From the NCBI GenBank assembly GCA_002377985.1, contig DFQW01000085.1, positions 15,653 through 60,653 on the forward strand: 45,001 bases of DNA, written 5' to 3'. Below the pieces are notes generated by a model. The model was given only the letters and a program-made list of their open reading frames with translations. It made no database searches and was not told the origin of the DNA. The stretch is from Halieaceae bacterium UBA3479 (GTDB lineage Bacteria > Pseudomonadota > Gammaproteobacteria > Pseudomonadales > Halieaceae). The translations under genes and the position numbers were made by a program. This document shows, piece by piece, positions 7,688-17,978 of the stretch; position 1 is the stretch's first letter, and each line of letters starts with the position of its first letter.

Positions 7688-10600
7688 ATGCTTGTCCTGC
7701 CCGGTTCTTCAGCCCTGTCTGAAGCCCGCTTTCATTTATTGGCTACTCAAATTCACCAGTTGGGTACTGGCTACCGATTACGCGAGGTAGCGTATGCCTA
7801 TGCGGTGGATCTGTCTCCGGATCAGGTTGTCGATAAAGTGCGGTTGGCAGCGCTGTTACATCCGGGCACGGCGGATCCTGTCGATCCCGCCATGCTGGAT
7901 CGTTCGGGTCAGCGCGTGGTCAGCCCCCGTTTTGGCACCATTTCTCCCTGGTCCAGTAAAGCGACTGATATTGCGCGAAACTGCGGTTTTCAGGCCGTAA
8001 AGCGCATAGAACGCGTCACGATATATGGCATTGATGGTCTGGTGGACAACGAGGCGGACAGGGAGCTGGACGCCTTGATTCACGACAGGATGGTGGAAAC
8101 CGTCGTTGCTTCAGTGTCCGAACTGGAGCCTCTTTTCGCGCGGTCCTCGCCACAAACCTATACCGAGGTTGATGTGCTGGGTGGCGGAAAGCAGGCGCTC
8201 ATAGAGGCAAATCTCGCACTCGGGCTGGCCCTCGCCGAGGATGAAATTGAGTATCTTACAGAGGCATTTAACGGGCTCGGCCGCAATCCCCGTGATATTG
8301 AGCTGATGATGTTTGCCCAGGCGAACTCCGAGCATTGTCGCCATAAAATATTCAATGCCAGCTGGGATATCGACGGCGCCGCGGCTGAACACTCACTGTT
8401 TGGCATGATCCGCCATACCCATGCAGTGGGTGGCGATAATGTGCTGTCGGCCTATTCAGATAACGCGGCGGTTGTCTCGGGCCCTAATGCAGGCCGTTTT
8501 TACCCGGATAAAAACGATGGGGTGTGGCGCTATCACAGGGAGCCTGTGCACCTGTTGATGAAGGTCGAGACGCATAACCACCCCACGGCAATATCGCCTT
8601 TCTCCGGCGCCGGTACCGGTGCCGGGGGTGAAATTCGCGACGAGGGCGCGGTGGGGCGTGGATCTCGACCCAAGGCAGGTTTGGCAGGTTTTTCCGTTTC
8701 TCACCTGGAAATTCCCGATCAACCCCGGCCCTGGGAGATCGGCTATGGCAAACCCAATCGAATTGTCTCACCGCTGCAGATTATGACCGAGGGCCCGATT
8801 GGTGCAGCGGCCTTCAACAACGAATTTGGCCGGCCTAATCTGGCAGGCTACTTTCGCACGTTTGAAACGGTTACCGACTCCGGCGTCAGGGGTTACCACA
8901 AACCCATCATGATCGCCGGAGGCTTTGGCAATATTCGGGAGGGCCATGTAGAGAAGGGCGACTACTCTGCCGGGGCCAAGCTGGTCGTGCTCGGCGGGCC
9001 GGCGATGTTGATCGGACTGGGTGGCGGTGCCGCGTCTTCAATGGCCAGCGGAGATAGTGCTGAAGACCTCGACTTTGCGTCTGTGCAACGACAAAACCCC
9101 GAGATGCAAAGGCGATGTCAGGAAGTGATCGATACCTGCTGGGGCCTGGGCGATGACAACCCCATTGCCTTTATCCACGACGTGGGAGCCGGTGGGCTGA
9201 GTAATGCTCTGCCCGAACTGGTCAAGGATGGTGGTCGCGGCGGTCACTTTGAATTGCGAGAAGTACCGAATGACGAACCGGGCATGTCGCCGCTGGAAAT
9301 TTGGTGCAACGAGTCACAAGAGCGCTATGTACTGGCCATAGAGCCGGAACAGCTTGCCGTGTTCGACTCCATCTGTGCCCGGGAGCGTTGCCCCTATGCC
9401 GTTGTGGGGGAGGCTACCGAGGCAAAGCACCTCAGGGTGAGCGACCGGCAGTTTGGCAATGACCCCGTGGATTTGCCCATGTCAGTGCTCTTTGGCAAGC
9501 CTCCCAAAATGCACCGGCAGACGCACCGGACGCCTGCTCTCGTTGATAATTTTGACGCGGCGACGGTTTCGATCGCTGAATCCCTGCAGCGGGTCCTGAC
9601 TTTTCCTGCGGTCGCGTCGAAGAGTTTTTTGATAACCATCGGCGATCGCAGCGTGACGGGCATGGTGGCCCGGGATCAGATGGTCGGCCCCTGGCAAGTG
9701 CCGGTTGCAGACTGTGCCGTCACTACTGTCTCTCTGGATTCTCATCTCGGCGAGGCGATGTCGATGGGAGAGAGAACTCCGGTGGCGCTTATCAACGGAC
9801 CTGCTGCGGGTCGCCTCGCCGTTGCCGAGGCCATCACCAATATTATGGCGGCACCCATCACCGCGCTGTCTGACATCAAGCTCAGCGCCAATTGGATGTG
9901 CGCCGCAGGTTACGCCGGAGATGATGCGGTGCTCTACGATACGGTTGAGGCTGTTGCCATGGCGTTCTGTCCCGCCTTGGGAGTGACCATTCCGGTTGGC
10001 AAAGATTCCATGTCGATGCGCACGGTGTGGGAAGAGTCTGATGGGCATCGATCGGTGACGGCGCCCGTTTCGCTTATTGTGTCTGCCTTTGCGCCCTGTG
10101 GTGACGTGCGCGAGGTACTGACCCCCACGCTCGTGCCGCGCGAGGACACCGCACTGTTGCTCATCGATCTTGGTCGTGGACAGGATCGGGTGGGGGGCTC
10201 TGTTCTGGCACAGGTCTGGAACGCGTTGGGCAATACCAGCCCCGACGTGCAGCCAGAAGACCTGCGTGCGTTCTTCGCGTTTCTCAGTCAACTCAAGAAT
10301 CAGGCGTGGATACTGGCCTACCACGATCGCTCCGACGGTGGTTTGTTGGTGACGCTGTTGGAGATGGCATTTGCTGGCCACTGCGGGCTCGACATCGAAA
10401 TCGACGTTGATCAAACGCGGGCAGCTGCCCGGCTCTTTTGCGAAGAAGTGGGTGCGGTCATTCAGGTTGAGCAGCAACGGGTGCCCGAGATCATGGCGCT
10501 GGCTGCGCGTTTGGGGCTCGACGGCATGGTAACCGCTGTCGGCAAACCCAGGCTCGATGAGCGCATCGTGGTGAACACCCGCCAATTTGAATTGATCGAC

Positions 10601-11560
10601 AGTCGTCGGGCTGCGCTGCAGCGCCTGTGGAGCGAGACCAGTCATGCCATCGCGCGGCAGAGGGACAATGCGGTCTGTGCCGATGCCGAATTTGAGGCCA
10701 TACAGCAGTCCAGCCCGGGATTGTCCGCTTCGCTCACCTATGACTGTGACGAAGATATTGCGGCCCCCATGATCGCAACAGGCGTCCGCCCCCGCGTGGC
10801 TATCCTGAGAGAGCAGGGTGTAAACGGACAGATGGAAATGGCGGCAGCTTTTGACAGAGCCGGTTTTACCGCCGTTGATGTCCACATGAGTGACCTGATG
10901 TCGGGGCGCTATGATCTGGAGGCGTTTCATGGTGTCGTCGCCTGTGGGGGCTTCTCCTATGGCGACGTACTCGGCGCCGGAGAAGGTTGGGCGAAGACGA
11001 TCCTGTTCAGCGATTCGCTGCGTGCGCGTTTTCAAGCCTTCTTTAACCGAACGGATACCTTTTCTTTGGGGGTCTGTAACGGATGTCAGATGTTCTCTGC
11101 ACTCCAATCCATTATTCCCGGCGCTGAGCACTGGCCGCGGTTTGCGCGCAATCAGTCAGAGCAGTACGAGGCGCGCTTGGCACTGGTGAGGGTCGAGTCT
11201 TCTCCCTCGGTGTTACTCAGTGACATGGCGGGATCACACTTACCGATTGCCGTGGCTCATGGCGAAGGCCGTGCACGTTTCGCCTCGACAGAGACGCAGA
11301 CAGCGTTGGAGGCGCAGCGCCAGGTGACGCTGCGCTTCATCGATCATGAGTTGAAAACGACCGAGACCTATCCCCACAACCCCAACGGATCAGTGGCAGG
11401 CATCACCGGTGTGTGCAGTGCTGACGGCCGCGTGACGATTATGATGCCCCATCCGGAGCGGGTGTTTCGCGCGGCACAGATGTCCTGGTGTCCCCCGGGC
11501 TGGCAGACCGATTCCGGATGGATGCGGCTATTTCGCAATGCCCGAAGCTGGCTTGGGTAA
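7688..11560 (+). CDS. purL: Phosphoribosylformylglycinamidine synthase, large single-chain form
   Basis: Fourth step of purine synthesis: ATP- and glutamine-dependent conversion of FGAR to FGAM. At 1290 residues it has the full single-chain gammaproteobacterial length. Domain order: N-terminal PurS-like region (~1-150), linker, first AIRS-type synthase domain with [11 protein letters not shown] near 213 and [21 protein letters not shown] near 293-313, a second AIRS-type domain (~620-980), and a C-terminal class I glutamine amidotransferase domain from ~1035. The amidotransferase triad is visible: nucleophile cysteine in [11 protein letters not shown], and the histidine and glutamate of MPHPERVFR. 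The ribosome binding site is weak (GGGA) and the start ATG clear. Long opposite-strand open frames inside this gene are shadows. Confidence 0.98.
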   Translation: MLVLPGSSALSEARFHLLATQIHQLGTGYRLREVAYAYAVDLSPDQVVDKVRLAALLHPGTADPVDPAMLDRSGQRVVSPRFGTISPWSSKATDIARNCGFQAVKRIERVTIYGIDGLVDNEADRELDALIHDRMVETVVASVSELEPLFARSSPQTYTEVDVLGGGKQALIEANLALGLALAEDEIEYLTEAFNGLGRNPRDIELMMFAQANSEHCRHKIFNASWDIDGAAAEHSLFGMIRHTHAVGGDNVLSAYSDNAAVVSGPNAGRFYPDKNDGVWRYHREPVHLLMKVETHNHPTAISPFSGAGTGAGGEIRDEGAVGRGSRPKAGLAGFSVSHLEIPDQPRPWEIGYGKPNRIVSPLQIMTEGPIGAAAFNNEFGRPNLAGYFRTFETVTDSGVRGYHKPIMIAGGFGNIREGHVEKGDYSAGAKLVVLGGPAMLIGLGGGAASSMASGDSAEDLDFASVQRQNPEMQRRCQEVIDTCWGLGDDNPIAFIHDVGAGGLSNALPELVKDGGRGGHFELREVPNDEPGMSPLEIWCNESQERYVLAIEPEQLAVFDSICARERCPYAVVGEATEAKHLRVSDRQFGNDPVDLPMSVLFGKPPKMHRQTHRTPALVDNFDAATVSIAESLQRVLTFPAVASKSFLITIGDRSVTGMVARDQMVGPWQVPVADCAVTTVSLDSHLGEAMSMGERTPVALINGPAAGRLAVAEAITNIMAAPITALSDIKLSANWMCAAGYAGDDAVLYDTVEAVAMAFCPALGVTIPVGKDSMSMRTVWEESDGHRSVTAPVSLIVSAFAPCGDVREVLTPTLVPREDTALLLIDLGRGQDRVGGSVLAQVWNALGNTSPDVQPEDLRAFFAFLSQLKNQAWILAYHDRSDGGLLVTLLEMAFAGHCGLDIEIDVDQTRAAARLFCEEVGAVIQVEQQRVPEIMALAARLGLDGMVTAVGKPRLDERIVVNTRQFELIDSRRAALQRLWSETSHAIARQRDNAVCADAEFEAIQQSSPGLSASLTYDCDEDIAAPMIATGVRPRVAILREQGVNGQMEMAAAFDRAGFTAVDVHMSDLMSGRYDLEAFHGVVACGGFSYGDVLGAGEGWAKTILFSDSLRARFQAFFNRTDTFSLGVCNGCQMFSALQSIIPGAEHWPRFARNQSEQYEARLALVRVESSPSVLLSDMAGSHLPIAVAHGEGRARFASTETQTALEAQRQVTLRFIDHELKTTETYPHNPNGSVAGITGVCSADGRVTIMMPHPERVFRAAQMSWCPPGWQTDSGWMRLFRNARSWLG

Positions 11561-11648
11561 GATGACATGGCACTCGTGAGCGCGAATCGTTACACTCCGC
11601 GCCTGTTTTTGACCCCCACTACTCGCAGCGAGTCTCATAAATGAGCGC

Positions 11649-13556
11649 ATGATGAATCGTTATCCTCTCTGGAAAAATATCCTCATTCTGCTGGTGGTGG
11701 CTGCCGGGTTTTATTATGCGGCGCCCAACCTGTATGCGCCGGATCCGGCGTTGCAAATAGCAGGTGCCAGCAGCGCCCAGCAGATAGATGAACAAACATT
11801 GGAGCGTGCCGAAGCGGCACTGAGGCGCTCCGGTGTCACCTTTTTTGGCGAGGAACTGCAGGATCAGGGCAAGAGTGCGTTGATCCGGCTGACCGATCGT
11901 GAGCAACAGCTGCGAGCGCAGGCCATCCTGGCCCGCGAGCTGGGCGACGGCTTTATTGTGGCGCTGAATCTGGCGCCCACCACGCCCGATTGGTTGGTGC
12001 AGGGCGGGGCGGCGCCCATGAAATTGGGTCTCGACCTTAGCGGGGGCGTGCATTTCAAGCTCGAGGTTGACATTGAGGCTGCCACCGAGCGCAAGCTGGC
12101 GCAGTATGAAACCGGCATTAAAAAGCGCCTGCGGGAAGAACGTATCCGCGGACGCGTGAGCCTTGATGATGGTCAGATCGCCATGCAATTCCGCGAGGAG
12201 GCCGATCGCGAGGCGGCCCGTCGGGAAGTGGTCGACCTGTACCCCGAGTTGTTTTTGGACCGGGTTGAAGCGGGTGACGATTGGCTGCTCTATGCGCAGG
12301 TGACAGAGCAAACCATGGCAGAGGTGGTGGACTACGCCGTCGCCCAGAATCTGACGACGATTCGAAATCGCGTAAACGAACTCGGTGTCTCCGAGCCATT
12401 GGTGCAACGTCAGGGTCGAAACCGGATTGTCGTGGAACTGCCCGGCATTCAGGACACCGCCGAAGCCAAGCGTATTCTGGGCAAAGTGGCGAATCTCGAG
12501 TTTCGATTGGTGGCAGAAGCCAACGCGCCTATCTCTGAGCGACAGCGCTTCGAATACCGAAGTCCGGACCGGGGCGGCATGACCGAATGGCTTGAGCGCG
12601 ACGTCATCATTACCGGTGAGAGCGTGGCCAACGCCCAGGCGGGATTTGATCAAAACGGCCAGCCGAATGTGATGATCAGTCTCGACGGTGAAGGCGGCAT
12701 GATGATGTCCCGCGCTACGCGCGCCAACATCAAGCGACGCATGGGCGTTTTATTTATCGAGCGCAAATATCGCACGCGTTATGAGGCAGACGAGACCGGG
12801 GAAGAGCGACCGGTGCGTATCCCCTACGACGAAAAGCAATTACTGACGGCCCCCGTGATTCAGTCAGCGTTGGGGGCACAATTCCAGATTACCGGCCTCG
12901 ACAATCCTGCCGAGGCTTCTGAGCTGGCCCTGATGCTCAGGGCGGGCGCGCTGGCGGCGCCTATCACCTTCGTTGAAGAGCGCACGGTGGGGCCCTCCCT
13001 CGGTGCTGAAAATATCCAGCTCGGTATGAAGTCTGTGCAGGTGGGGCTCGCTCTGGTGGTGCTGTTCATGGTGGTCTACTACCGGGTATTCGGGGTGGCG
13101 GCGGTTTTGGCGCTATCGGCAAATCTCGTGTTGTTGGTGGGGATTATGTCTTTGTTGGGCGCGACGCTTACCTTGCCGGGCATTGCAGGGATCGTGCTGA
13201 CGGTTGGTATGGCGGTCGATGCCAACGTGCTCATATTTGCCCGCATCAGGGAAGAGATTAACCAAGGTGCGCCACCGCAGACGGCCATCAATAACGGTTT
13301 TGACCGGGCGCTGGTAACTATTCTGGATGCCAACATTACGACTCTGATCGTTGCGATTATTTTGTACGCCATCGGTACCGGGCCCATCAAGGGTTTTGCC
13401 GTGACGCTCTCGGTGGGGATTGTGACTTCGATGTTCTCCGCCATCATGGGCACCCGTGCCTTGGTTAACGTCATCTATGGCGGCAGGCGTGTTCGCGCAC
13501 TATCAATTGGGGGGCTCGTTCGTCCGGCGACCCCCTTGGCGGAGACAGCAGAATGA
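11649..13556 (+). CDS. secD: Protein translocase subunit SecD
   Basis: RND-type inner-membrane component that, with SecF, uses proton-motive force to pull secreted proteins through SecYEG. It has 635 residues: one N-terminal membrane helix (~10-28), a large periplasmic region (~30-450) that includes GLDLSGGVHF near 125, and five C-terminal helices from ~455 including GMAVDANVLIFARIREE near 540, which carries the proton-relay aspartate. Tandem ATG codons (11649, 11652) are both possible starts. secF overlaps as ATGA. The usual upstream partner yajC (with tgt and queA) is not present; purL ends 88 bases before. A three-codon upstream frame is described separately. Confidence 0.97.
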   Translation: MMNRYPLWKNILILLVVAAGFYYAAPNLYAPDPALQIAGASSAQQIDEQTLERAEAALRRSGVTFFGEELQDQGKSALIRLTDREQQLRAQAILARELGDGFIVALNLAPTTPDWLVQGGAAPMKLGLDLSGGVHFKLEVDIEAATERKLAQYETGIKKRLREERIRGRVSLDDGQIAMQFREEADREAARREVVDLYPELFLDRVEAGDDWLLYAQVTEQTMAEVVDYAVAQNLTTIRNRVNELGVSEPLVQRQGRNRIVVELPGIQDTAEAKRILGKVANLEFRLVAEANAPISERQRFEYRSPDRGGMTEWLERDVIITGESVANAQAGFDQNGQPNVMISLDGEGGMMMSRATRANIKRRMGVLFIERKYRTRYEADETGEERPVRIPYDEKQLLTAPVIQSALGAQFQITGLDNPAEASELALMLRAGALAAPITFVEERTVGPSLGAENIQLGMKSVQVGLALVVLFMVVYYRVFGVAAVLALSANLVLLVGIMSLLGATLTLPGIAGIVLTVGMAVDANVLIFARIREEINQGAPPQTAINNGFDRALVTILDANITTLIVAIILYAIGTGPIKGFAVTLSVGIVTSMFSAIMGTRALVNVIYGGRRVRALSIGGLVRPATPLAETAE

Positions 13557-14467
13557 ATGTCATGCCTTTTATGCGATGGCGCTGGGTCGCGGTAGCGTTC
13601 TCCGCGGCCGCCATGCTCGCGGCTATTATCTCCCTGGCAATCAACCAGCTTAACTGGGGTCTGGATTTCACCGGTGGCACCTTGGTTGAAGTGGCCTACA
13701 GTGACACTGCGGATCTGGGCGCCATTCGTTCTACCCTCGATCGGGAAGGTTACGATGGTGCAATCGTTGTCAGTTTTGGCACGGATCGCGACGTATTGGT
13801 GCGGTTACCCGACGGGTATTCCGACCAGCAAGGCGCGATTATGGTGGACAAGTTGCGCTCCGCTACCGATCTGGATATCGAATTACAGCGCATTGAGTTT
13901 GTCGGGCCGCAAGTGGGAGACGAGCTGCGCGATGACGGCGGCATTGCCATGCTCACAGCGCTGGGCTTGGTTATGCTGTATGTAGCGTTTCGATTCCAGA
14001 TCAAGTTCGCGCTGGGGGCCGTGATTGCCCTCGCGCACGATGTCATTTTTACGCTGGGGTTTTTCTCGATCACCGGGTTGGAGTTTGACCTGACGGTAAT
14101 GGCGGCACTGCTGGCGGTCGTGGGCTATTCGCTCAATGACACCATCGTCGTATCGGATCGGATTCGCGAGAATCTGCGGAAGGTGCGTCGTGCGTCGCCC
14201 GCAGAGGTGATCGACATTTCGCTCACCGAAACGCTGGGCCGAACACTGGTGACATCATTAACGACTTTATTGGTTTTGGTGGCGCTGGCCGTGTTTGGCG
14301 GTGAGATGATTTTTGGTTTTGCGATTGCGCTGCTGGTGGGTGTTGCGGTAGGAACCTACTCCTCAATCTACGTATCGGCGACCACGTTATTGCAGCTCCA
14401 GGTGAGTAAGGATGATGTGATGGTGCCCGAGAAAGAAGGTGCCGATCAGGAGGGGTTGCTACCCTGA
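13553..14467 (+). CDS. secF: Protein translocase subunit SecF
   Basis: Partner of SecD in the SecDF complex. It has 304 residues: first membrane helix ~10-29, a periplasmic domain to ~125 opening with NWGLDFTGGTLVEV, then five helices, including VVGYSLNDTIVVSDRIRENLR near 185-205, the RND signature equivalent to the SecD relay helix. The start ATG overlaps the secD stop (ATGA), so the two are translationally coupled. It ends 23 bases before the convergent suhB; the short gap holds an imperfect palindrome around TTGATCAA without a U-run. Confidence 0.97.
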   Translation: MNVMPFMRWRWVAVAFSAAAMLAAIISLAINQLNWGLDFTGGTLVEVAYSDTADLGAIRSTLDREGYDGAIVVSFGTDRDVLVRLPDGYSDQQGAIMVDKLRSATDLDIELQRIEFVGPQVGDELRDDGGIAMLTALGLVMLYVAFRFQIKFALGAVIALAHDVIFTLGFFSITGLEFDLTVMAALLAVVGYSLNDTIVVSDRIRENLRKVRRASPAEVIDISLTETLGRTLVTSLTTLLVLVALAVFGGEMIFGFAIALLVGVAVGTYSSIYVSATTLLQLQVSKDDVMVPEKEGADQEGLLP

Positions 14468-14490
14468 TTTTTACTCACTGATTGATCAAT

Positions 14491-15285
14491 TCAGGGCCCT
14501 GTCCACCTTACCCACGCCAGCATTTGTCGTAACAGTTTTCGGTTTCCGCAGACGATGTTGCCGCTCTCATACCAGTCCTCACCGCCCGCCAGATCAGCGA
14601 TCAGTCCGCCCGCCTCTTTTACCAGTAGCGCGCCGGCGGCGATATCCCAGGGATTCAGACCCATCTCCCAAAACCCGTCGAGGCGTCCCGCAGCCACATA
14701 GGCCAAATCAAGGGAGGCGGCGCCCGCTCTGCGAACGCCCATGGAGTGCCCGGTCACTGCTGCGAGTGAAGCGGTGTACCACTCCAGATGTTCGTCGCAG
14801 TGGCCGAGGAAAGGAATGCCTGTGCCGAAAAGCGCCTCTGCCGGATCCAGCCGGTCTCCGACGCGAATGCGATGTCCGTTCAGCTGCGCACCGCGACCTC
14901 GCGAGGCGATAAATTCCTCTCGGCGGATCGGGTCATAAACAACGGCGTGTTCAATCTTTCCACGGTGCAAACAAGCAATGCTCACGGCAAAGTGAGGAAT
15001 ACCGCGCAAAAAATTACTGGTCCCGTCCAGTGGATCGATGACCCAGACGTACTCCGATTCCTCGTTGCCCGAGAAACCACTTTCTTCACAGTGAAAAGCA
15101 TGCTCCGGGTAGGTTTTGCCGAGGTGATAGAGAATTTCCTTCTCGGCCGCCAGATCGACCTCCGTCACGTAGTCGGCTGCCGCCTTGGCGCGATAGCCAA
15201 TGCGGTCCATGTCGTCCGAGGCGCGCACAATCAGGTCACCTGCCTTGCGGGCGGCGCGCAATGCCATGGATGCGGTGGGTTCCAT
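14491..15285 (-). CDS. suhB: Inositol-1-monophosphatase / Nus-associated SuhB
   Basis: Mg-dependent phosphatase of the inositol monophosphatase family; in E. coli SuhB also works as a Nus factor in rRNA antitermination. It has 264 residues from ATG 15285; a TTG four codons upstream extends the frame but the protein with MEPTASMALRAARKAG matches the family N-terminus, and TTGAGA serves as ribosome binding site. Metal-site motifs: EVDLAAEKEI near 43, HCEESG near 65, the signature WVIDPLDGTSNFLRG near 79-93 and WDIAAGALL near 210. Reverse-strand, divergent from trmJ across about 140 bases, in the same neighbourhood as in Pseudomonas. Confidence 0.95.
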   Translation of the reverse strand: MEPTASMALRAARKAGDLIVRASDDMDRIGYRAKAAADYVTEVDLAAEKEILYHLGKTYPEHAFHCEESGFSGNEESEYVWVIDPLDGTSNFLRGIPHFAVSIACLHRGKIEHAVVYDPIRREEFIASRGRGAQLNGHRIRVGDRLDPAEALFGTGIPFLGHCDEHLEWYTASLAAVTGHSMGVRRAGAASLDLAYVAAGRLDGFWEMGLNPWDIAAGALLVKEAGGLIADLAGGEDWYESGNIVCGNRKLLRQMLAWVRWTGP

Positions 15286-15424
15286 CGGATATCTCAATCT
15301 GCGGGCGGCGCATCATAGCAGGGGTCAAGGCAACCCGATACGTCTCTGTTAGACTCCCCACCGCGTTGATATTTCCTCGCGACGTGATCCCCGACAAATC
15401 CCCATCTTTGCGAGCTCGGTCAGT

Positions 15425-16177
15425 ATGAATCCTGAAAATATAGAAATCGTTCTGGTTCACACCACCCACAGTGGCAACATTGGTGGCGTCGCGCGCGCGA
15501 TGAAAAACATGGGGTTGAGCCGATTGACGCTGGTGGCGCCGCTGGAATATCCCGCGCCCGAGGCAAATTGGCGCGCCGCTTCTGCATTGGACGTGCTGGA
15601 GGCGGCCCGGGTCGTGTCCACCCTCGACGAGGCGATTGCCGACTGTCAATTTGTGGTGGGTACCAGCGCGCGTGACCGACGCATTCCCTGGCCATTGCAG
15701 GACGCCCGCGGCTGTGCCGAGCGAATCGCTGCCAACTCTTTACGCGAGCGGGTCGCTGTTCTGTTCGGCAGGGAGGATCGCGGACTGCTAAACGAGGAGT
15801 TGCAGCGCTGTAATCTGCATTGTCATATCCCTACCCACGAAGGCTATCCCAGTCTCAATCTCGCCATGGCCGTGCAGATTGTCACCTATGAGCTGCGCAT
15901 GATGGCGTTGGGCGACAAAATCGGCCTTGCGGAGGATGCCGAGTGGGATACGCCTTTTTCTTCCAGCGCCGATATGGGGCGTTTTTACGAGCATCTGGAA
16001 GCAACGCTGGTAGAGATTGGATTTCTCAACCCGGAGGCGCCGCGTCAATTGATGCCCCGACTCAATCGTCTTTTCAACCGGGTGCGCCTTGATGAAATGG
16101 AGCTCAATATTCTCCGCGGAATCCTGACCGAGACACAGAAAGCGGCGCGGCGCGCATCGGAGCACACCCCCGGCTAA
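15425..16177 (+). CDS. trmJ: tRNA (cytidine/uridine-32-2'-O)-methyltransferase TrmJ
   Basis: SPOUT-superfamily enzyme methylating the 2'-hydroxyl of nucleotide 32 in the tRNA anticodon loop with S-adenosylmethionine. It has 250 residues; the SPOUT domain spans ~1-160. Motifs: HTTHSGNIGGVARAMKNMGL near 12-31, the conserved FGREDRGL near 116 and the knot-forming YPSLNLAMAVQIVTYELR near 140. The C-terminal helical extension (~165-250) is typical of TrmJ. The gene ends 39 bases before the iscR start, so the IscR-type promoter overlaps the end of this transcription unit. In E. coli and Pseudomonas trmJ also precedes the isc operon. Confidence 0.95.
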   Translation: MNPENIEIVLVHTTHSGNIGGVARAMKNMGLSRLTLVAPLEYPAPEANWRAASALDVLEAARVVSTLDEAIADCQFVVGTSARDRRIPWPLQDARGCAERIAANSLRERVAVLFGREDRGLLNEELQRCNLHCHIPTHEGYPSLNLAMAVQIVTYELRMMALGDKIGLAEDAEWDTPFSSSADMGRFYEHLEATLVEIGFLNPEAPRQLMPRLNRLFNRVRLDEMELNILRGILTETQKAARRASEHTPG

Positions 16178-16209
16178 TTCTTGACTAATTTAGTCAGGAA
16201 TAGCACAAT
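16175..16209 (+). promoter_or_regulatory. isc operon promoter with type 1 IscR operator
   Basis: The core GACT-AATTT-AGTC (16183-16195) fits the type 1 IscR box, whose centre is GACT-RWWWY-AGTC, with flanking TT before and AGGAATA after as expected. It overlaps a -35 element TTGACT at 16181-16186; 17 bases on, CACAAT at 16204-16209 is a 4/6 -10. Binding of [2Fe-2S]-IscR here would repress the operon when cluster supply is adequate. The predicted start falls at about 16216, next to the iscR ATG. Confidence 0.8.
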
Positions 16210-16216
16210 CGCGGCT

Positions 16217-16675
16217 ATGAAACTGACGACTCGCGGGCGCTACGCCGTCACGGCAATGCTGGACTTGGCTATTAATGGGGGTAGCCGACCCGTTTCGCTG
16301 GCTGATATTTCCGGGCGACAGGAGATCTCCCTGTCTTACCTGGAGCAATTATTTGCCAAGTTGCGACGAGGCAAGTTGGTGACTAGCGCGCGCGGACCCG
16401 GTGGCGGTTATCGCCTCGCAAGAAGCCGGACGGAAATTTTTGTGGCGCAGATTATCGACGCCGTTGATGAGTCGGTTGATGTCACAAACTGTCAGGGGAA
16501 GGGGAATTGTCATCAGGGTGAAACCTGCCTGACCCACCATCTTTGGGAGGATCTTTCAGAGCAGATTCATGAGTTTCTCAGTCATATCAGTCTGGGCGAC
16601 CTCATGGACAAACGCGATCCGCGGAGTCGCAGAGTGAGTGCAGATAGCATGCTGCAGACGCTTTCACTAAGGTGA
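16217..16675 (+). CDS. iscR: Iron-sulfur cluster regulator IscR (Rrf2 family)
   Basis: [2Fe-2S]-sensing transcription factor that represses the isc operon. It has 152 residues from ATG 16217 (MKLTTRGRY is the canonical N-terminus; the frame stays open upstream to a TTG inside the operator). Winged helix-turn-helix at ~1-70 with ISLSYLEQLFAKLRRGKLV and the wing RGPGGGYRL. Cluster ligands are intact: Cys92, Cys98, Cys104 and His107. No ribosome binding site precedes the ATG, and the predicted transcription start is immediately adjacent, so the mRNA may be leaderless. First gene of iscRSUA-hscBA-fdx. The cysE gene often found beside it is absent. Confidence 0.97.
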   Translation: MKLTTRGRYAVTAMLDLAINGGSRPVSLADISGRQEISLSYLEQLFAKLRRGKLVTSARGPGGGYRLARSRTEIFVAQIIDAVDESVDVTNCQGKGNCHQGETCLTHHLWEDLSEQIHEFLSHISLGDLMDKRDPRSRRVSADSMLQTLSLR

Positions 16676-16715
16676 GTCTGCCGATGACGTCAGCCCATAG
16701 AGAGACAAAACGAGT

Positions 16716-17948
16716 ATGAATGCACCGGTAACAGTACAGACGCCTATCTACCTCGACTATCTGTCTACAACACCCGTTGACCCGAGAGTGGCGACGGCGA
16801 TGATGCAGTGCCTGTCTTCCGAGGGCGTATTCGGTAATCCGGCCTCCCGCTCCCACGTTTTTGGCTGGAAAGCGGAAGAGGCGGTTGAGAACGCCCGGAA
16901 TCAGGTCGCCGAGCTAATCAACGCCGACCCCAGAGAAATTGTCTGGACCTCGGGCGCGACGGAATCTGACAACCTCGCCATTAAAGGCGTGGCGCATTTC
17001 TACCACAAGAAAGGCAAGCACATTGTCACTTCCAAGATCGAACACAAGGCGGTTCTGGATACCTGCAGACAGCTGGAAAGAGAAGGCTATGACATTACTT
17101 ATCTCGACCCGGATGAGAACGGCTTGACGACCCCCGCAATGATTCAGAGTGTCCTGCGGGAAGACACCATTTTGGTGAGTGTGATGCATGCCAATAACGA
17201 GATAGGTGTGGTCAACGATGTAGCGGGTATTGGTGAAGTGTGTCGCGCCGCCGGTGTTTTGTTGCACGTTGATGCTGCACAAGGGGCTGGCAAGGTTCCG
17301 CTTGATATGGAGCAGATGAAGGTCGATCTGCTGTCGATGTCGGCGCACAAGATGTACGGGCCCAAGGGAATTGGCGCGTTATATGTCCGCCGCAAGCCTC
17401 GGGTTCGGCTGGAGGCACAAATGCACGGGGGTGGTCATGAGCGGGGAATGCGCTCTGGCACTCTGGCAACCCATCAATTGGTGGGATTTGGTGAAGCTGC
17501 CCGTATTGCGCGAGAGGAGATGGTCCAGGAGGGGGAGCGTCTGCTTGCCCTCAGAGAGCGCTTTTGGGAAGCCATCAGCGACATTCCCGAGGTGCACATC
17601 AACGGTGACCGAAGCGCGCGCTTGCCCGGTGCGCTGAATGTGAGCTTTGCGTTTGTAGAGGGCGAGTCACTGATTATGTCGCTGCGTGATCTCGCGATTT
17701 CAAGTGGTTCAGCTTGTACATCCGCGAGTCTTGAGCCCTCTTATGTCCTGCGGGCGCTGGGTTTGAATGACGAGCTCGCGCACAGCTCGTTACGCTTCAG
17801 TTTTGGTCGATTCACCACTGAGGCAGAGGTTGATCATGCGGCAGTGTGTGTGCGGCATGCGGTAGAAAAACTGAGAGAACTGTCGCCGCTCTGGGACATG
17901 TACCAGGATGGCGTTGATCTGAACACGATTGAGTGGGCGGCGCATTAA
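16716..17948 (+). CDS. iscS: Cysteine desulfurase IscS
   Basis: PLP enzyme releasing sulfur from cysteine as a persulfide for IscU and tRNA thiolation. It has 410 residues, close to E. coli IscS plus a short extension. Visible motifs: [12 protein letters not shown] near 12-23, [11 protein letters not shown] near 81, the cofactor lysine in [11 protein letters not shown] near 212, and the mobile catalytic cysteine loop [15 protein letters not shown] near 332-346. The C-terminal segment ending in NTIEWAAH matches the IscU-docking tail of housekeeping IscS. It lies 40 bases after iscR and 30 before iscU, in one operon. Confidence 0.98.
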   Translation: MNAPVTVQTPIYLDYLSTTPVDPRVATAMMQCLSSEGVFGNPASRSHVFGWKAEEAVENARNQVAELINADPREIVWTSGATESDNLAIKGVAHFYHKKGKHIVTSKIEHKAVLDTCRQLEREGYDITYLDPDENGLTTPAMIQSVLREDTILVSVMHANNEIGVVNDVAGIGEVCRAAGVLLHVDAAQGAGKVPLDMEQMKVDLLSMSAHKMYGPKGIGALYVRRKPRVRLEAQMHGGGHERGMRSGTLATHQLVGFGEAARIAREEMVQEGERLLALRERFWEAISDIPEVHINGDRSARLPGALNVSFAFVEGESLIMSLRDLAISSGSACTSASLEPSYVLRALGLNDELAHSSLRFSFGRFTTEAEVDHAAVCVRHAVEKLRELSPLWDMYQDGVDLNTIEWAAH

Positions 17949-17978
17949 GGCGCCCTGATAAGTTTCCGGGAGAGCATC

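Noticed and set aside
9482..11131. Long 549-residue open frame antisense to purL
   Set aside because: It lies wholly inside purL, has a composition rich in His, Arg and Gln with no motif, and is a codon-bias shadow of a certain gene.
11609..11637. secD promoter from TTGACC at 11609
   Set aside because: No acceptable -10 at 16-18 bases; readthrough from purL is as likely.
11619..12653. 344-residue open frame antisense to secD
   Set aside because: Complete overlap with secD and low-complexity composition; no family likeness.
14468..14490. Palindrome around TTGATCAA as a bidirectional terminator between secF and suhB
   Set aside because: Short, AT-rich and without U-runs on either side; too weak to call.
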